DNA of 64,000 bases. Origin: an uncultured Porphyromonadaceae bacterium (GTDB taxonomy: Bacteria; Bacteroidota; Bacteroidia; Bacteroidales; Muribaculaceae). Where the stretch lies: contig CANEHE010000003.1 in the NCBI GenBank assembly GCA_947427285.1, forward strand, positions 1-64,000, written 5' to 3'. This document shows, piece by piece, positions 38,239 through 47,167 of the stretch. Within the stretch, counting starts at the first letter, position 1. The number at the start of each line of letters is the position of its first letter. Under the pieces are notes generated by a model that saw only the letters and a program-made list of their open reading frames with translations, ran no database searches and was not told the DNA's origin. The translations under genes were made by a program, and so were the position numbers.

Positions 38239-38364
38239 TTGGAGGTAAAAATACTCAGACATTCGTCTGATGACGATGTAAAGAAAAGCCTTACCAAATT
38301 GAAGTTATCCAAATTACTGAAGAATAACAGTGAAAAAGTAGTGAATAATATCAGTCGTCGGTAG
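38239..38364 (+). CDS. possible 41-residue basic micro-protein (TTG start)
   Basis: A short frame beginning at TTG near the 5' end of the intergenic transcript: about 41 residues, lysine/leucine-rich, ending ...KLSKLLKNNSEKVVNNISRR. The corresponding place in the guaB-upstream copy reads LKNSENIVN before a stop, so the shared DNA keeps a similar short peptide. No ATG start is present and no family is recognised. It may be chance. Confidence 0.2.
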   Translation: MEVKILRHSSDDDVKKSLTKLKLSKLLKNNSEKVVNNISRR

Positions 38365-38527
38365 TCCTAATTCTACCGTGAAAGTCGGTTGGTGTGTGGT
38401 CGGCAACCGAAGGCTGATAGAAGAATCTCTTGTAGTCTATGATGTGAATCATTATAAAGAGACATATTGGGACTACCCCATAAATTGATTAAGTGTTATC
38501 AGGATGGAAAACGAGACCGCACATCGT

Positions 38528-38560
38528 AACCGGACACCACGAGGGGTCCGGTTTTTTTCT
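38528..38560 (+). terminator. strong intrinsic terminator of the intergenic RNA
   Basis: AACCGGAC and GTCCGGTT arms around an ACCACGAGGG loop, followed by TTTTTTTCT on the plus strand. It is directional: the minus-strand side has no T-run, so it does not serve mutL. Confidence 0.85.
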
Positions 38561-38634
38561 ATTATCAGACACACCGCATCCATTTACAGATCCGTATATG
38601 GAAACGATCACCCAAAATGTACTGATAAGGTGGT

Positions 38635-40518
38635 TTAAAAAAGATGTTCTATCTGGGATACATCAAGAATCTTGTAGACAGGGTTGCCTTCTGGCGTAAG
38701 AGCCGGAGAGGACAGGCTGAACAGTTCGCTGACTATATGCTCCATCTCCGCAACAGAAAGTCTTTGCCCACGACGGATTGCAGCCGAACGAGCCATGACA
38801 AGTGCCATTTTTTCCTGAATATCACGTATAGGTGATCCTTCTCGTCCGTAATCAGTCGAATCATCACATACAGAGCTAAGAATCCGTATAATAACCGAAC
38901 CAGGATCCGCATCATGAAGCGGAGCAGGCACACCGGTGATTTTCCATTTTCCCTCCGCAACCGGCTCCAGTCGGAATCCGAAAGTCTCCAATTCCTCTTT
39001 GACTTCCTCAAGTGCACTGCATTGCACCTCATCAAGGTTTACAACATCCGGAAACAACGACTGCTGTGACGGGGTCTCTCCACTACCACCCGAAGCCATA
39101 AGATGTTCAAAAAGAATCCTGACATGTGCTCTATGCTGGTCTATGATCAGAAGTCCCTCCCGGGAAGGAACAAGTATATATTTTGCAGCCAACTGCATAC
39201 ATACGGCATCTGGGGTCTCAGAAGCATCAACAACAGGTATCGGATCCTCCTTGGGCAATGACACATCATTACCCTCACTCTGATTCATAAACGACTGATA
39301 AAGCGTTTCCCAGTTCTGAGACTGACGTGTAGGACGCCATTGACTTCCGACACCATTCCTTCGACTTTCGTTCTGGGGCTTCTTTTCTCCGATGCCAACA
39401 TCAGAATTGAAATACCGTTCAAACGGATTATAACCTCCCGGCACCTCCATGCTTGGGGCTTTCGGAATCTCCCCGTCACGTAAAGGTTCGATTGGAATGA
39501 TTTCCTCGGTGAAATCAATCGAAGGCACAGCTGCATTCCGACCCAGAGATGCTCTTATCGCAGATGTCAGGATTCTCCATATCTCCTGTTCATTCTCAAA
39601 CTTTATCTCATTCTTGGTAGGATGCACATTGACATCGATTGAGGCAGGATCAACATCAAATTTCAAAAAATAACATGGTTGGGAATCAGATGGGATAAGA
39701 TTTTCAAAACAACTGATTATACCGCGGTGGAAATAAGGATGACGCATGTTCCTCCCATTGACAATAAGATACTGGAGAGCATTGCGTCTTCTCGAATGTT
39801 CGGGACGTGAGACAAATCCGCTTATTTTCACCATGGCAGTGTCTACCTCGACTGGCAGAAGCTGCATGTTGAGATTGTTCTTCCATAGATCACCTATCCT
39901 CTGCTTGAACGATCCGGGGCGCAAGTCAAGCGGACGTCCGCCACGGTCAATCGACATACGGATATTGTTGTTAACCAATGCAAGACGTTCGAACTCCCGC
40001 ATGATGTTGGCCGCCTCGACATTGTCGCTTTTGAGAAATTTACGCCGGGCAGGAATATTGAAAAAAAGATTCTTGACCATTATATTGGTCCCGCGCTCAC
40101 ATACGACCGGCTCCTGCATCTCCACGCGAGACGCATTGATGATCAGATGTGTACCGATGGAATCGGCATCCGTACGCGTTTTCATTTCTATCTGGGCAAC
40201 AGCACAGATGGAAGGCAGTGCCTCGCCTCTGAAACCCATAGTACGAAGAGAAGAAAGATCGGTAGCCTGACTGATCTTGGATGTGGCATGACGCTCAAAC
40301 GCCATACGGGCATCTGTGACAGACATTCCTTTACCATTGTCTATCACCTGAATAAGAGTTCTACCGGCATCCCGGACAAAAATACGTATCTCCGTGGCAC
40401 CGGCATCGACAGCATTTTCCACCAATTCCTTTATCACAGACGCAGGTCGCTGGATTACCTCCCCGGCCGCGATCTGGTTGGCCACTGAGTCCGGCAACAG
40501 TCGTATAATATCACTCAT
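38635..40518 (-). CDS. mutL: DNA mismatch repair protein MutL
   Basis: A 627-residue MutL. The N-terminal GHKL ATPase shows ELVENAVDAGATEI, DNGKGM and GFRGEALPSI. The C-terminal dimerisation region carries IIDQHRAHVRILFEHL, a variant of the DQHA(X)2E(X)4E endonuclease motif in which the first glutamate is valine. It couples MutS recognition to strand cutting in the cytoplasm. Its start overlaps the OstA-like gene's stop by four bases (ATGA), so a DNA-repair gene is translationally coupled to an envelope operon. Confidence 0.98.
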   Translation of the reverse strand: MSDIIRLLPDSVANQIAAGEVIQRPASVIKELVENAVDAGATEIRIFVRDAGRTLIQVIDNGKGMSVTDARMAFERHATSKISQATDLSSLRTMGFRGEALPSICAVAQIEMKTRTDADSIGTHLIINASRVEMQEPVVCERGTNIMVKNLFFNIPARRKFLKSDNVEAANIMREFERLALVNNNIRMSIDRGGRPLDLRPGSFKQRIGDLWKNNLNMQLLPVEVDTAMVKISGFVSRPEHSRRRNALQYLIVNGRNMRHPYFHRGIISCFENLIPSDSQPCYFLKFDVDPASIDVNVHPTKNEIKFENEQEIWRILTSAIRASLGRNAAVPSIDFTEEIIPIEPLRDGEIPKAPSMEVPGGYNPFERYFNSDVGIGEKKPQNESRRNGVGSQWRPTRQSQNWETLYQSFMNQSEGNDVSLPKEDPIPVVDASETPDAVCMQLAAKYILVPSREGLLIIDQHRAHVRILFEHLMASGGSGETPSQQSLFPDVVNLDEVQCSALEEVKEELETFGFRLEPVAEGKWKITGVPAPLHDADPGSVIIRILSSVCDDSTDYGREGSPIRDIQEKMALVMARSAAIRRGQRLSVAEMEHIVSELFSLSSPALTPEGNPVYKILDVSQIEHLF

Positions 40519-42536
40519 TCTGTTTCTTCTGTCTGACTGACAATCTCACCCTCCTCCGTAAAAACAGTTACGGATTCTTCCGACGGTTCTTCTGACGACG
40601 GTATCACTTCTGTCTCAGAAGAATTCTCCGGAACAGGCATAGAGCTGAAACGACGGCCTCCCGGAGTTTCCGACGGGGCAGCAAAATATCGTTCAAGATC
40701 TTCCGACACCTCTCCGAGATCGTCGGCCCAATGCCATCGGTCTCCATACCATTCGCGTTTTGGCCGTATGGACTCATACCATTGGAATCCCGGGAGAAAA
40801 TGCTGATTCTGCTTCACCATAAAGAGAGGCGTCGTAGAGCCTGTTACCTCCGGCCACATCTTTAGACGGTCAAGTTTACGATCCGACACATCCAGAGTCA
40901 AGAAACTGCTCTCCGCGTTTACCAGACGTGAATATGTGGAATCGTTGTCCTGAGGAAGGAATATGGTCTGCACATTTCCGCTGACATCAAGCCTACGAAG
41001 GTCCTTATCCTCAAACCAGGCTTTCATTTCACGTCCGGAAAGCTGATTGAAAAAGTCCTCTTCGACCAATTCCCCCATCATTCCGTAATCGGGCAACAAA
41101 GCCCAGTCGGCCGTGGAGTCATTGAAATGGACCTGAATCTCATTGCCATACACCTGCCGTTCCCCGCTCCATACAATCGGTTTGGTATACATGTAAAGAA
41201 TCGAGTCGTATTCAATCACCACCATCGAATCGGCAACTCCCTGAAGATCCTGATTGAAAAAACGAGCCCGATGAAAAGCTCTCGCCACATGAAATTCTTT
41301 TGGGATCATCGCAGAACTGTCGCGAGTCAATATGGGTCTGACCTCCGGGAGAGAATCAATGGCGACAGAATCTCCCGCTACCGTATCGGGTGGAAGCGGA
41401 GGGAACACCATCCGTGTCTCTATGAATGTCAGAATAGTATCGGCCCTCAGGAAGAGCGTGTCAGGCCTTGAATACTCCATAAGGATCGGATAAGATGATG
41501 CCAATGCCTCACGGGTGGAGTCGTTATACATGGCAAATCCACCTACAAGAGTCGTCTTGTGGGCCGTGTCGGTCAAAACCACCGGGGCCGGGATTTTTCC
41601 GGCATCGCGGTAGCTGTACGCCCGGCTTATCCGCGTGGCCTTGTCATAGATTATAGAATCCCCTTCAAGCGTAGTGACATTATTGTTGCTGTCCCGGTGA
41701 ATGATTGTGGAACGGGAGTTCATCACCGCAATGTCGGAAGCAGTATTATACCATCCTGTTTTTGTAAGTATGGTATCGTTCTCACCTACGATTTTCGTCG
41801 GACTTACAATATTGGCGATATGAGTGGCAGTATTATAGAGAAGCGTGTCGGTAAGCATACGAAAGCCGTCACGGTTATTTACCAATACCACATCATGATA
41901 GAACTCGGCCTCCTTTGTAGAGGGGGAATACTGCCCGTAGAGAGAAGTGAGAGTGTTGACCTTGTCATCGATACGTCCCCCGTAGGCATACCATCCCAAC
42001 TCCATGTTGAGGTCATAGTCGAGAGAATCCGTAGTCAACGTCACATCACGGTTAATCATTCTTACAGTACGCTCTGATGGCCCGCATCTAAGGCGCGCCC
42101 TGCGCTCGTCACCGTTGTAGAAAAGCTTGTCGGCATATACGAAAAGTGTGTCTCCCTGCTGCATCTTCACATGTCCGAAAGCATCAAGGGAATTCAACTG
42201 CGGATAGTAATAGGCAGAATCGCAGAACATCCACATACCACCCTGACGGAATCTCACGTCCCCCTTCACTATCTGGTGTTCCTCTATATCCCCCTCCCGG
42301 CGATACAGCGAATCCGCCTGCTCAAGAAACACCTTGTCCTGACGATACCGGTTTGCCGAAGGTATCTCGGGATGAATGGGACGCGTCGGTTTAGGACGGG
42401 TATATGTCTCCACCGGCGCAGTCTTTCTTTTTTTGGCATTCTGGGCAGTGACAATCGAAGTAAGCATGACTGAAGCCACGGCAACCGTCACAGCCACCGC
42501 CAGCCATCTCATCGGGGAAATCCTCAGACTCCGCAT
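40515..42536 (-). CDS. OstA-like (LptA/LptD N-terminal-type) envelope protein
   Basis: A 673-residue secreted protein with a hydrophobic signal (about 8-31) and a basic low-complexity stretch. It then has repeated beta-strand units of the OstA/LptA jelly-roll type (for example GDVRFRQGGMWMFCDSAYYYPQLNSLDAFGHVKMQQGDTLFVYADKLFY). The Bacteroidetes OstA-like family is thought to take part in lipopolysaccharide transport across the periplasm. The C-terminal 45 residues are rich in glutamate and serine. It lies 33 bases after the parvulin gene on the same strand. Confidence 0.85.
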   Translation of the reverse strand: MRSLRISPMRWLAVAVTVAVASVMLTSIVTAQNAKKRKTAPVETYTRPKPTRPIHPEIPSANRYRQDKVFLEQADSLYRREGDIEEHQIVKGDVRFRQGGMWMFCDSAYYYPQLNSLDAFGHVKMQQGDTLFVYADKLFYNGDERRARLRCGPSERTVRMINRDVTLTTDSLDYDLNMELGWYAYGGRIDDKVNTLTSLYGQYSPSTKEAEFYHDVVLVNNRDGFRMLTDTLLYNTATHIANIVSPTKIVGENDTILTKTGWYNTASDIAVMNSRSTIIHRDSNNNVTTLEGDSIIYDKATRISRAYSYRDAGKIPAPVVLTDTAHKTTLVGGFAMYNDSTREALASSYPILMEYSRPDTLFLRADTILTFIETRMVFPPLPPDTVAGDSVAIDSLPEVRPILTRDSSAMIPKEFHVARAFHRARFFNQDLQGVADSMVVIEYDSILYMYTKPIVWSGERQVYGNEIQVHFNDSTADWALLPDYGMMGELVEEDFFNQLSGREMKAWFEDKDLRRLDVSGNVQTIFLPQDNDSTYSRLVNAESSFLTLDVSDRKLDRLKMWPEVTGSTTPLFMVKQNQHFLPGFQWYESIRPKREWYGDRWHWADDLGEVSEDLERYFAAPSETPGGRRFSSMPVPENSSETEVIPSSEEPSEESVTVFTEEGEIVSQTEETE

Positions 42537-42569
42537 ACCTTCATCTCCTGATCTGAAACGCGGACTACA

Positions 42570-43922
42570 TCACTTGGCAGTCCAACCCTTGTATCGGAAA
42601 TCGCAATTGTCCCAGCCGTCCTCGATCCTCACGTATGTCTCTTTTATTTTCTTCTCTACCCATTCATTGACGATCTCATCTTTCCGATATGTCTCATACA
42701 TCTGTTTGAGAAGATTATAGTCATCGCTCAGATTTGCCCTGTGGCCATCGGTGCGTCGGGCCAGACGCACAATTGCCACCACGTCCTTGTTGCGCTTGGG
42801 ATCCTTCATAATGAAAGCCTCGGAGATATCACCCTCCTTCATAGACTCGATGTGACGGGCTACTTCCTGTGGAAGATCCTGCATCTCAAATCTTGAACTT
42901 CCGGTTTTCTGATTTACCATCAGACCCTTGTTATTGCGCGTATCCTTATCCTGCGATATGTATCGCGCAGCCTCCTCAAAAGGTATTTTTCCGGCCACAA
43001 TCTCCTTGCGGAGTGAATCCAGACGGTTGACAGCGGAAGTCAGTTCCTGTGTGGACACTTTCGGAGTGAGGAGAATATGCCTTACATTCGCCTGATCACC
43101 ACGCTTCTCTATAAGCTGTATTATATGAAAGCCATACTCGGTCTCCACAATACGGCTTACTTTCTTCGGATCGGAAAGATTGAAAGCCACTGCAGAAAAC
43201 TCAGGCACGAAGTCAGCCCGGCTGTGAAATCCAAGTTCGCCACCCTGCATGTTCGAACCATCCTCACTATACATTATGGCAAGAGTGTGAAAATCCGATT
43301 CCCCACGGTTTATACGATCCGAATAGTCGCGTAAACGTGCCTTCACATCCTCTATCTCCTGTTGGGGTATGGTCGGATTGATCGTGATGATCTGGGCCTC
43401 CACCTGCATAGGAACAAACGGGATGCTGTCCGGAGGAAGTTTATCGAAATATTTCCTTACATCGGCCGGGATTGCCTTGACATTCTTTGTCAAGGAATTC
43501 TGAACCTGATCAATAATATACTGGGTTTTCATCACCTCCGTGAGCTGATCGCGCAACTGTGGAAGCGATTTGCGGAAATATTCCTCTACTTTTTCTCTTG
43601 AGCCGAGATTGGCGATAAAGAAATTTATACGCTTCTCCACCGCACTGTTCACCTGTGCCGCAGGTGCCTCGATGGTGTCAAGTTTCGCCTGATGGAGATA
43701 TAGTTTCTCCACTGCCATCTGTTCCGGAATGGCACAGAACGGATTCCCCGGAGGAAGAGCTCCCTCGCTGCGTAACTGTGAATATTGTTCTTCCACATCG
43801 GAGCGGAAAATCGCCTCGTCACCTACCACCCAGGCCACCTCGTCGATGATGTTGGTCTTGGTCTGCGCCACAGCAGCTATCGCAGCAGCCGCAAACACTA
43901 TGCCTATAGTCTTAAGTCTCAC
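42570..43922 (-). CDS. SurA-like periplasmic peptidylprolyl isomerase
   Basis: A 450-residue periplasmic chaperone/isomerase. The signal peptide is MRLKTIGIVFAAAAIAAVAQ. A SurA-type N-terminal helical region follows (DEVAWVVGDEAIFRSDVEEQYSQLRSEG), then two parvulin domains at about 175-270 (GGELGFHSRADFVPEFSAVAFNLSDPKKVSRIVETEYGFHIIQLIEKR) and 280-375. The start codon is GTG: no ATG is available in frame near the signal peptide. It assists outer-membrane protein folding and sits among two related genes. Confidence 0.9.
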   Translation of the reverse strand: MRLKTIGIVFAAAAIAAVAQTKTNIIDEVAWVVGDEAIFRSDVEEQYSQLRSEGALPPGNPFCAIPEQMAVEKLYLHQAKLDTIEAPAAQVNSAVEKRINFFIANLGSREKVEEYFRKSLPQLRDQLTEVMKTQYIIDQVQNSLTKNVKAIPADVRKYFDKLPPDSIPFVPMQVEAQIITINPTIPQQEIEDVKARLRDYSDRINRGESDFHTLAIMYSEDGSNMQGGELGFHSRADFVPEFSAVAFNLSDPKKVSRIVETEYGFHIIQLIEKRGDQANVRHILLTPKVSTQELTSAVNRLDSLRKEIVAGKIPFEEAARYISQDKDTRNNKGLMVNQKTGSSRFEMQDLPQEVARHIESMKEGDISEAFIMKDPKRNKDVVAIVRLARRTDGHRANLSDDYNLLKQMYETYRKDEIVNEWVEKKIKETYVRIEDGWDNCDFRYKGWTAK

Positions 43923-43961
43923 TTTATGTCGGGATTATTTATATTTTCTAAACTTTGTTTT

Positions 43962-44903
43962 TCAATTTCCTGTTTTTGCAACCACAGGGTCAGTGGCCGG
44001 AAGCAACGGACGGAGCATCTTATGTCTTACCGGATCGAAACTCTCTTGTTTCAGACGTCCTGACTTGACGGCATTGTCAAACAACGACTGCATCAGACGT
44101 CGGTCAGAGTCCCGTTTTCCCTGTTGCATAATCATCTCCCGGATCTGTTCCTCCGCAAAAGAATAGGGCATCACGTCTCCGCTTTTCAGATATTCCGATA
44201 TATGGAGAAAATATGTGGATCCGTTATATTCCGTTTCAAAATTGACTGTAGACTCCACAAAAGCATCTGCATCATAAAATCTGTATGGTATCTGGTCAGC
44301 CACCGTTTCCCAGTCCACCCACCGGTCTACGAACCAGTCATACTGCATAGCTCCTTTCAAGCCGTACTTTTCCAGTTTGTCCACACTTTCCCTGGTGGCG
44401 GCATACACCCATTGACGCACATTTTCAATGCGGTCGGCATTCGACGGCACTTTTATATAGATGCCTTTGATCACAGGATGCTCCAGACGCATGTCATCGG
44501 CATGAGCCTCATAATAGCTTTTTATATCGGCATCGCGCACCGCAAACTGCGCGTCATTTTTCATCCTTTTCCTGTACTCCATCATTATAAGCCGATTCCG
44601 GTAGTCCGCCACCATACGATCGATACGTTCCATATCGGGAAGATTTTCCGAGGCTACATCTATAAGAAGCATATCCTGAATCCAGGAATCCACAATCGAA
44701 TTGAACATGGCAACACTGTCTGTCTCTGCCAATCCCTCCGGGATCCGACGTACCACATCGGAAAGCATCAGCGAGGAGTCTCCCACGCTCAGCAACGCGA
44801 CATCTCCGGATACCGGAGTGGATTCACTCTTCTCGCATCCCCCCAGAACCATGGAAAACATCGCTACCGACAATATAACGTATATCTGAGAAAAGCATTT
44901 CAT
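43962..44903 (-). CDS. SurA/PpiC-like lipoprotein without clear isomerase motif
   Basis: A 313-residue lipoprotein with lipobox VLGGC in its N-terminal signal (MKCFSQIYVILSVAMFSMVLGGC). The rest resembles the SurA/PpiC N- and C-terminal helical chaperone region (VADYRNRLIMMEYRKRMKNDA...DIKSYYEAHADDMRLEHPVIKGIYIKV). A full parvulin active-site pattern is not visible. The ORF track start at 44915 is TTG; the ATG at 44903 is chosen. It is the middle gene of three folding factors and probably acts at the membrane face in the periplasm. Confidence 0.82.
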   Translation of the reverse strand: MKCFSQIYVILSVAMFSMVLGGCEKSESTPVSGDVALLSVGDSSLMLSDVVRRIPEGLAETDSVAMFNSIVDSWIQDMLLIDVASENLPDMERIDRMVADYRNRLIMMEYRKRMKNDAQFAVRDADIKSYYEAHADDMRLEHPVIKGIYIKVPSNADRIENVRQWVYAATRESVDKLEKYGLKGAMQYDWFVDRWVDWETVADQIPYRFYDADAFVESTVNFETEYNGSTYFLHISEYLKSGDVMPYSFAEEQIREMIMQQGKRDSDRRLMQSLFDNAVKSGRLKQESFDPVRHKMLRPLLPATDPVVAKTGN

Positions 44904-45070
44904 CTCAATCTGCAAAGGTAATCATTTTTTTTGAATCTGTCCTTATATCAATTCGCCCGCTCTCTGCCATACATATCGCAGGCGGCCAGACCATACAGGT
45001 CGGACCGCCAGGAATATGTTTCATTCAAACGCAAGATCTCGGAATCTGATTCCGGATCTGTAACCGGATA

Positions 45071-47008
45071 TCACTTCACCTTTTTCAAGACCTTCTGGTT
45101 TACCTTTACAGGATATTTCCGTTTCAGTTCCTCCGTCCATTGTTCGGAAAGAAGATTCTGATAGTCGGTGGTGACTTGTCCCCGTACGTCATCCACTTCC
45201 TCGGGCTGATCCACCACACGAGGCTCATACATGAACATTACCGTATATCTCGATGACTTAGGCTGCGCCTCCGGGCCATCGAACACGAGATAGTCCACCA
45301 TGGCATTGGCTCCCTTCGGCACCGACACACGGTCGATCTGTATCTTGCCGGGGAATGCTTTGCGTACCTTATATACCATCGAGTCTACAGGGAGCGTTGC
45401 CATAAGTTCTTTTGCAGCGGAAGCAATGCTGTCATCAGCAGCCTGTACCAACCAGCCTTTGGCATGTGGACGATCCCATTTATAGTCCGCACGGTGGGCA
45501 TTGAAATAAGCCTTGAGACCTTCTGTGTCGCGAGCAGCCTTGTCCCAGACTTTGCGGACACTTGCCTCATAGAGCAGACTGCCGTCGCGATATTCGTTGA
45601 GAAGGTTTCTATAGTCCGGCTCCTCTGCAGCCAGACGTTCCATCTCGGCATCAGCAGCCTTACGGTTTATTGTCCACATACGGAATCTGTCAAACTGACT
45701 AAGAGCAGCCTGCGGGTTCGGGATAACCATACGATTCATTCCGGAGAAGAAATCCCGGCGTGTGATTTTCCTCACGGGTTTCTTACCGAGAGTCATTAGG
45801 GTCACATCGGCCTCCGGGCCATCGGCAAACCGCACATAAAACAGCGAATCGAGTCCGTTCTTCTCAATGTAGGCGGTCATCTCGGCAAAGGGAGCCTCAA
45901 GTACCTGACCGTTATGTCGGGCAAGAAGATTATTTGTCTGCCTTTCCATCACCATATTGAAACGCGGATCCTGAGCATTGTGAATACGGTTGAACACCAA
46001 TGATTTTATCTCATCGCGATCTGGAGCCGGAGCACTTTGGTGCCGCATGATGATATGCCATCCGAACTGAGTCCTTACAGGTTCGGATATCTCACCGTCG
46101 GCAAGCGCGAAAGCGGCCTCATCAAATTCGGGTATCATTTCTCCGGCAGAAAACCATGACAGACGGCCATCCTGACGTGCCGAAGCCTTATCATCGGAAT
46201 TTTCACGAGCCACCATACCAAATTGACCCGGATTAGCCTTTACCACAGCATACAGACTGTCTATCTCCTGTTTTGCCTTGGCCTGCATTTCCGGAGAAGC
46301 ACTCTGGGGCACCATTTTCAGTATATGGGAAGCAAGAACCTTACCACATGCCGGGCGATGTTTGGCTCCCATTATTATATGCATTGTATTAGGGGTCTCC
46401 ACCACCTCGGATATTTTCCCTTCCGGCAGGGTAAACACCTCTTTTTCGAAAGCGTAAGGAAATTTGCCTACAGTAATGTAACTCATCAGACCACCTTTGT
46501 CGGCCGAACCCTTGTCATCGGAATATCTGGCGGCAAGCTCACTCCAGGAGGCACCGGCTGCCACAGCCTGACGTATAGAATCAAGCGAGGCACGGGAACC
46601 ATCATTCGAAGCCCCCATCTTCTTGAATTTCATTATATGTTTCGCCTGGGCCTCCTCCCGACTCCAATCGAAATATTCATCTACAAGCGAATATATATAT
46701 GTAGAATCAGCCATATACGGAGCAGCCAGCTCAGCTCTGTATTGTTCCATCTCCTTTCGGAAAGCCGGAAGGGTGTCCAGACGGTCAGCAAGCGCATCAG
46801 CCACTTTGAGCTTATAGAGCTTGAACATCTCGACATATTCGTCAAGAGGCTGGGCCTCCAGCTGCTGGCGACTGTTCTTGTGGAAAAGATATTCAAATTC
46901 AGATAGTGGCACATCGACGCCGTTGACTGTCATGATCACCGGGTCTTTTGCGGCCCACGCCAACGCTACTGCGGCGACAGCGGATACTGCCAGAAATGGC
47001 TTTTTCAT
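45071..47008 (-). CDS. periplasmic peptidylprolyl isomerase with two parvulin domains
   Basis: A 645-residue exported protein with signal MKKPFLAVSAVAAVALAWA. An N-terminal SurA-like segment (VNGVDVPLSEFEYLFHKNSRQQ) is followed by two rotamase domains at about 120-225 (SDDKGSADKGGLMSYITVGKFPYAFEKEVFTLPEGKISEVVETPNTMHIIM) and 228-330 (GRLSWFSAGEMIPEFDEAAFALADGEISEPVRTQFGWHIIMRHQ). A long C-terminal region of unknown role follows. It is the first gene of the operon leading to mutL. Confidence 0.9.
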   Translation of the reverse strand: MKKPFLAVSAVAAVALAWAAKDPVIMTVNGVDVPLSEFEYLFHKNSRQQLEAQPLDEYVEMFKLYKLKVADALADRLDTLPAFRKEMEQYRAELAAPYMADSTYIYSLVDEYFDWSREEAQAKHIMKFKKMGASNDGSRASLDSIRQAVAAGASWSELAARYSDDKGSADKGGLMSYITVGKFPYAFEKEVFTLPEGKISEVVETPNTMHIIMGAKHRPACGKVLASHILKMVPQSASPEMQAKAKQEIDSLYAVVKANPGQFGMVARENSDDKASARQDGRLSWFSAGEMIPEFDEAAFALADGEISEPVRTQFGWHIIMRHQSAPAPDRDEIKSLVFNRIHNAQDPRFNMVMERQTNNLLARHNGQVLEAPFAEMTAYIEKNGLDSLFYVRFADGPEADVTLMTLGKKPVRKITRRDFFSGMNRMVIPNPQAALSQFDRFRMWTINRKAADAEMERLAAEEPDYRNLLNEYRDGSLLYEASVRKVWDKAARDTEGLKAYFNAHRADYKWDRPHAKGWLVQAADDSIASAAKELMATLPVDSMVYKVRKAFPGKIQIDRVSVPKGANAMVDYLVFDGPEAQPKSSRYTVMFMYEPRVVDQPEEVDDVRGQVTTDYQNLLSEQWTEELKRKYPVKVNQKVLKKVK

Positions 47009-47085
47009 ATTGTATCAGGTTGATTTATACTTTAATATAGGCATAGCAGAAAACCGACGCAGAAATAAATTACAAGCATTCTGAT

Positions 47086-47129
47086 AAAAAGCCGGAATTC
47101 CGTCCCTCTTTCAGTAACGGAATCCCGGC
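47086..47129 (-). terminator. intrinsic terminator after the CMP-sugar synthetase-like gene
   Basis: GCCGGAATTCCGT and ACGGAATCCCGGC form a 13-position stem with one mismatch; on the minus strand it runs into TTTTTATC. Confidence 0.8.
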
Positions 47130-47167
47130 CTATAAATTGTATATGTACTAATTTTTACCAGTATTAC

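Larger units (their letters stand above)
38231..38560 (+). ncRNA. candidate structured RNA between LuxR-type gene and mutL
   Basis: A stretch of about 330 bases with a promoter -7 element in front and a strong terminator at its end, but no long ORF. Visible structure includes CGGTAG/CTACCG (38359-38378), TCGGTTG/CAACCGA, TCTCTT/AAGAGA enclosing ATGAT/ATCAT, and a long-range helix GGTAGTCC (38360-38367) with GGACTACC (38470-38477). The long-range helix competes with the first hairpin, so two folds are possible. Bases 38327-38388 are homologous to the RNA upstream of guaB. No known family is recognised. The only gene downstream, mutL, is on the other strand, so this is not an mRNA leader. Confidence 0.55.

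Noticed and set aside
38026-38262. 78-codon minus-strand ORF between the LuxR-type gene and mutL
   Set aside because: Low-complexity lysine/isoleucine/tyrosine content from A/T-rich DNA and no credible promoter or family.
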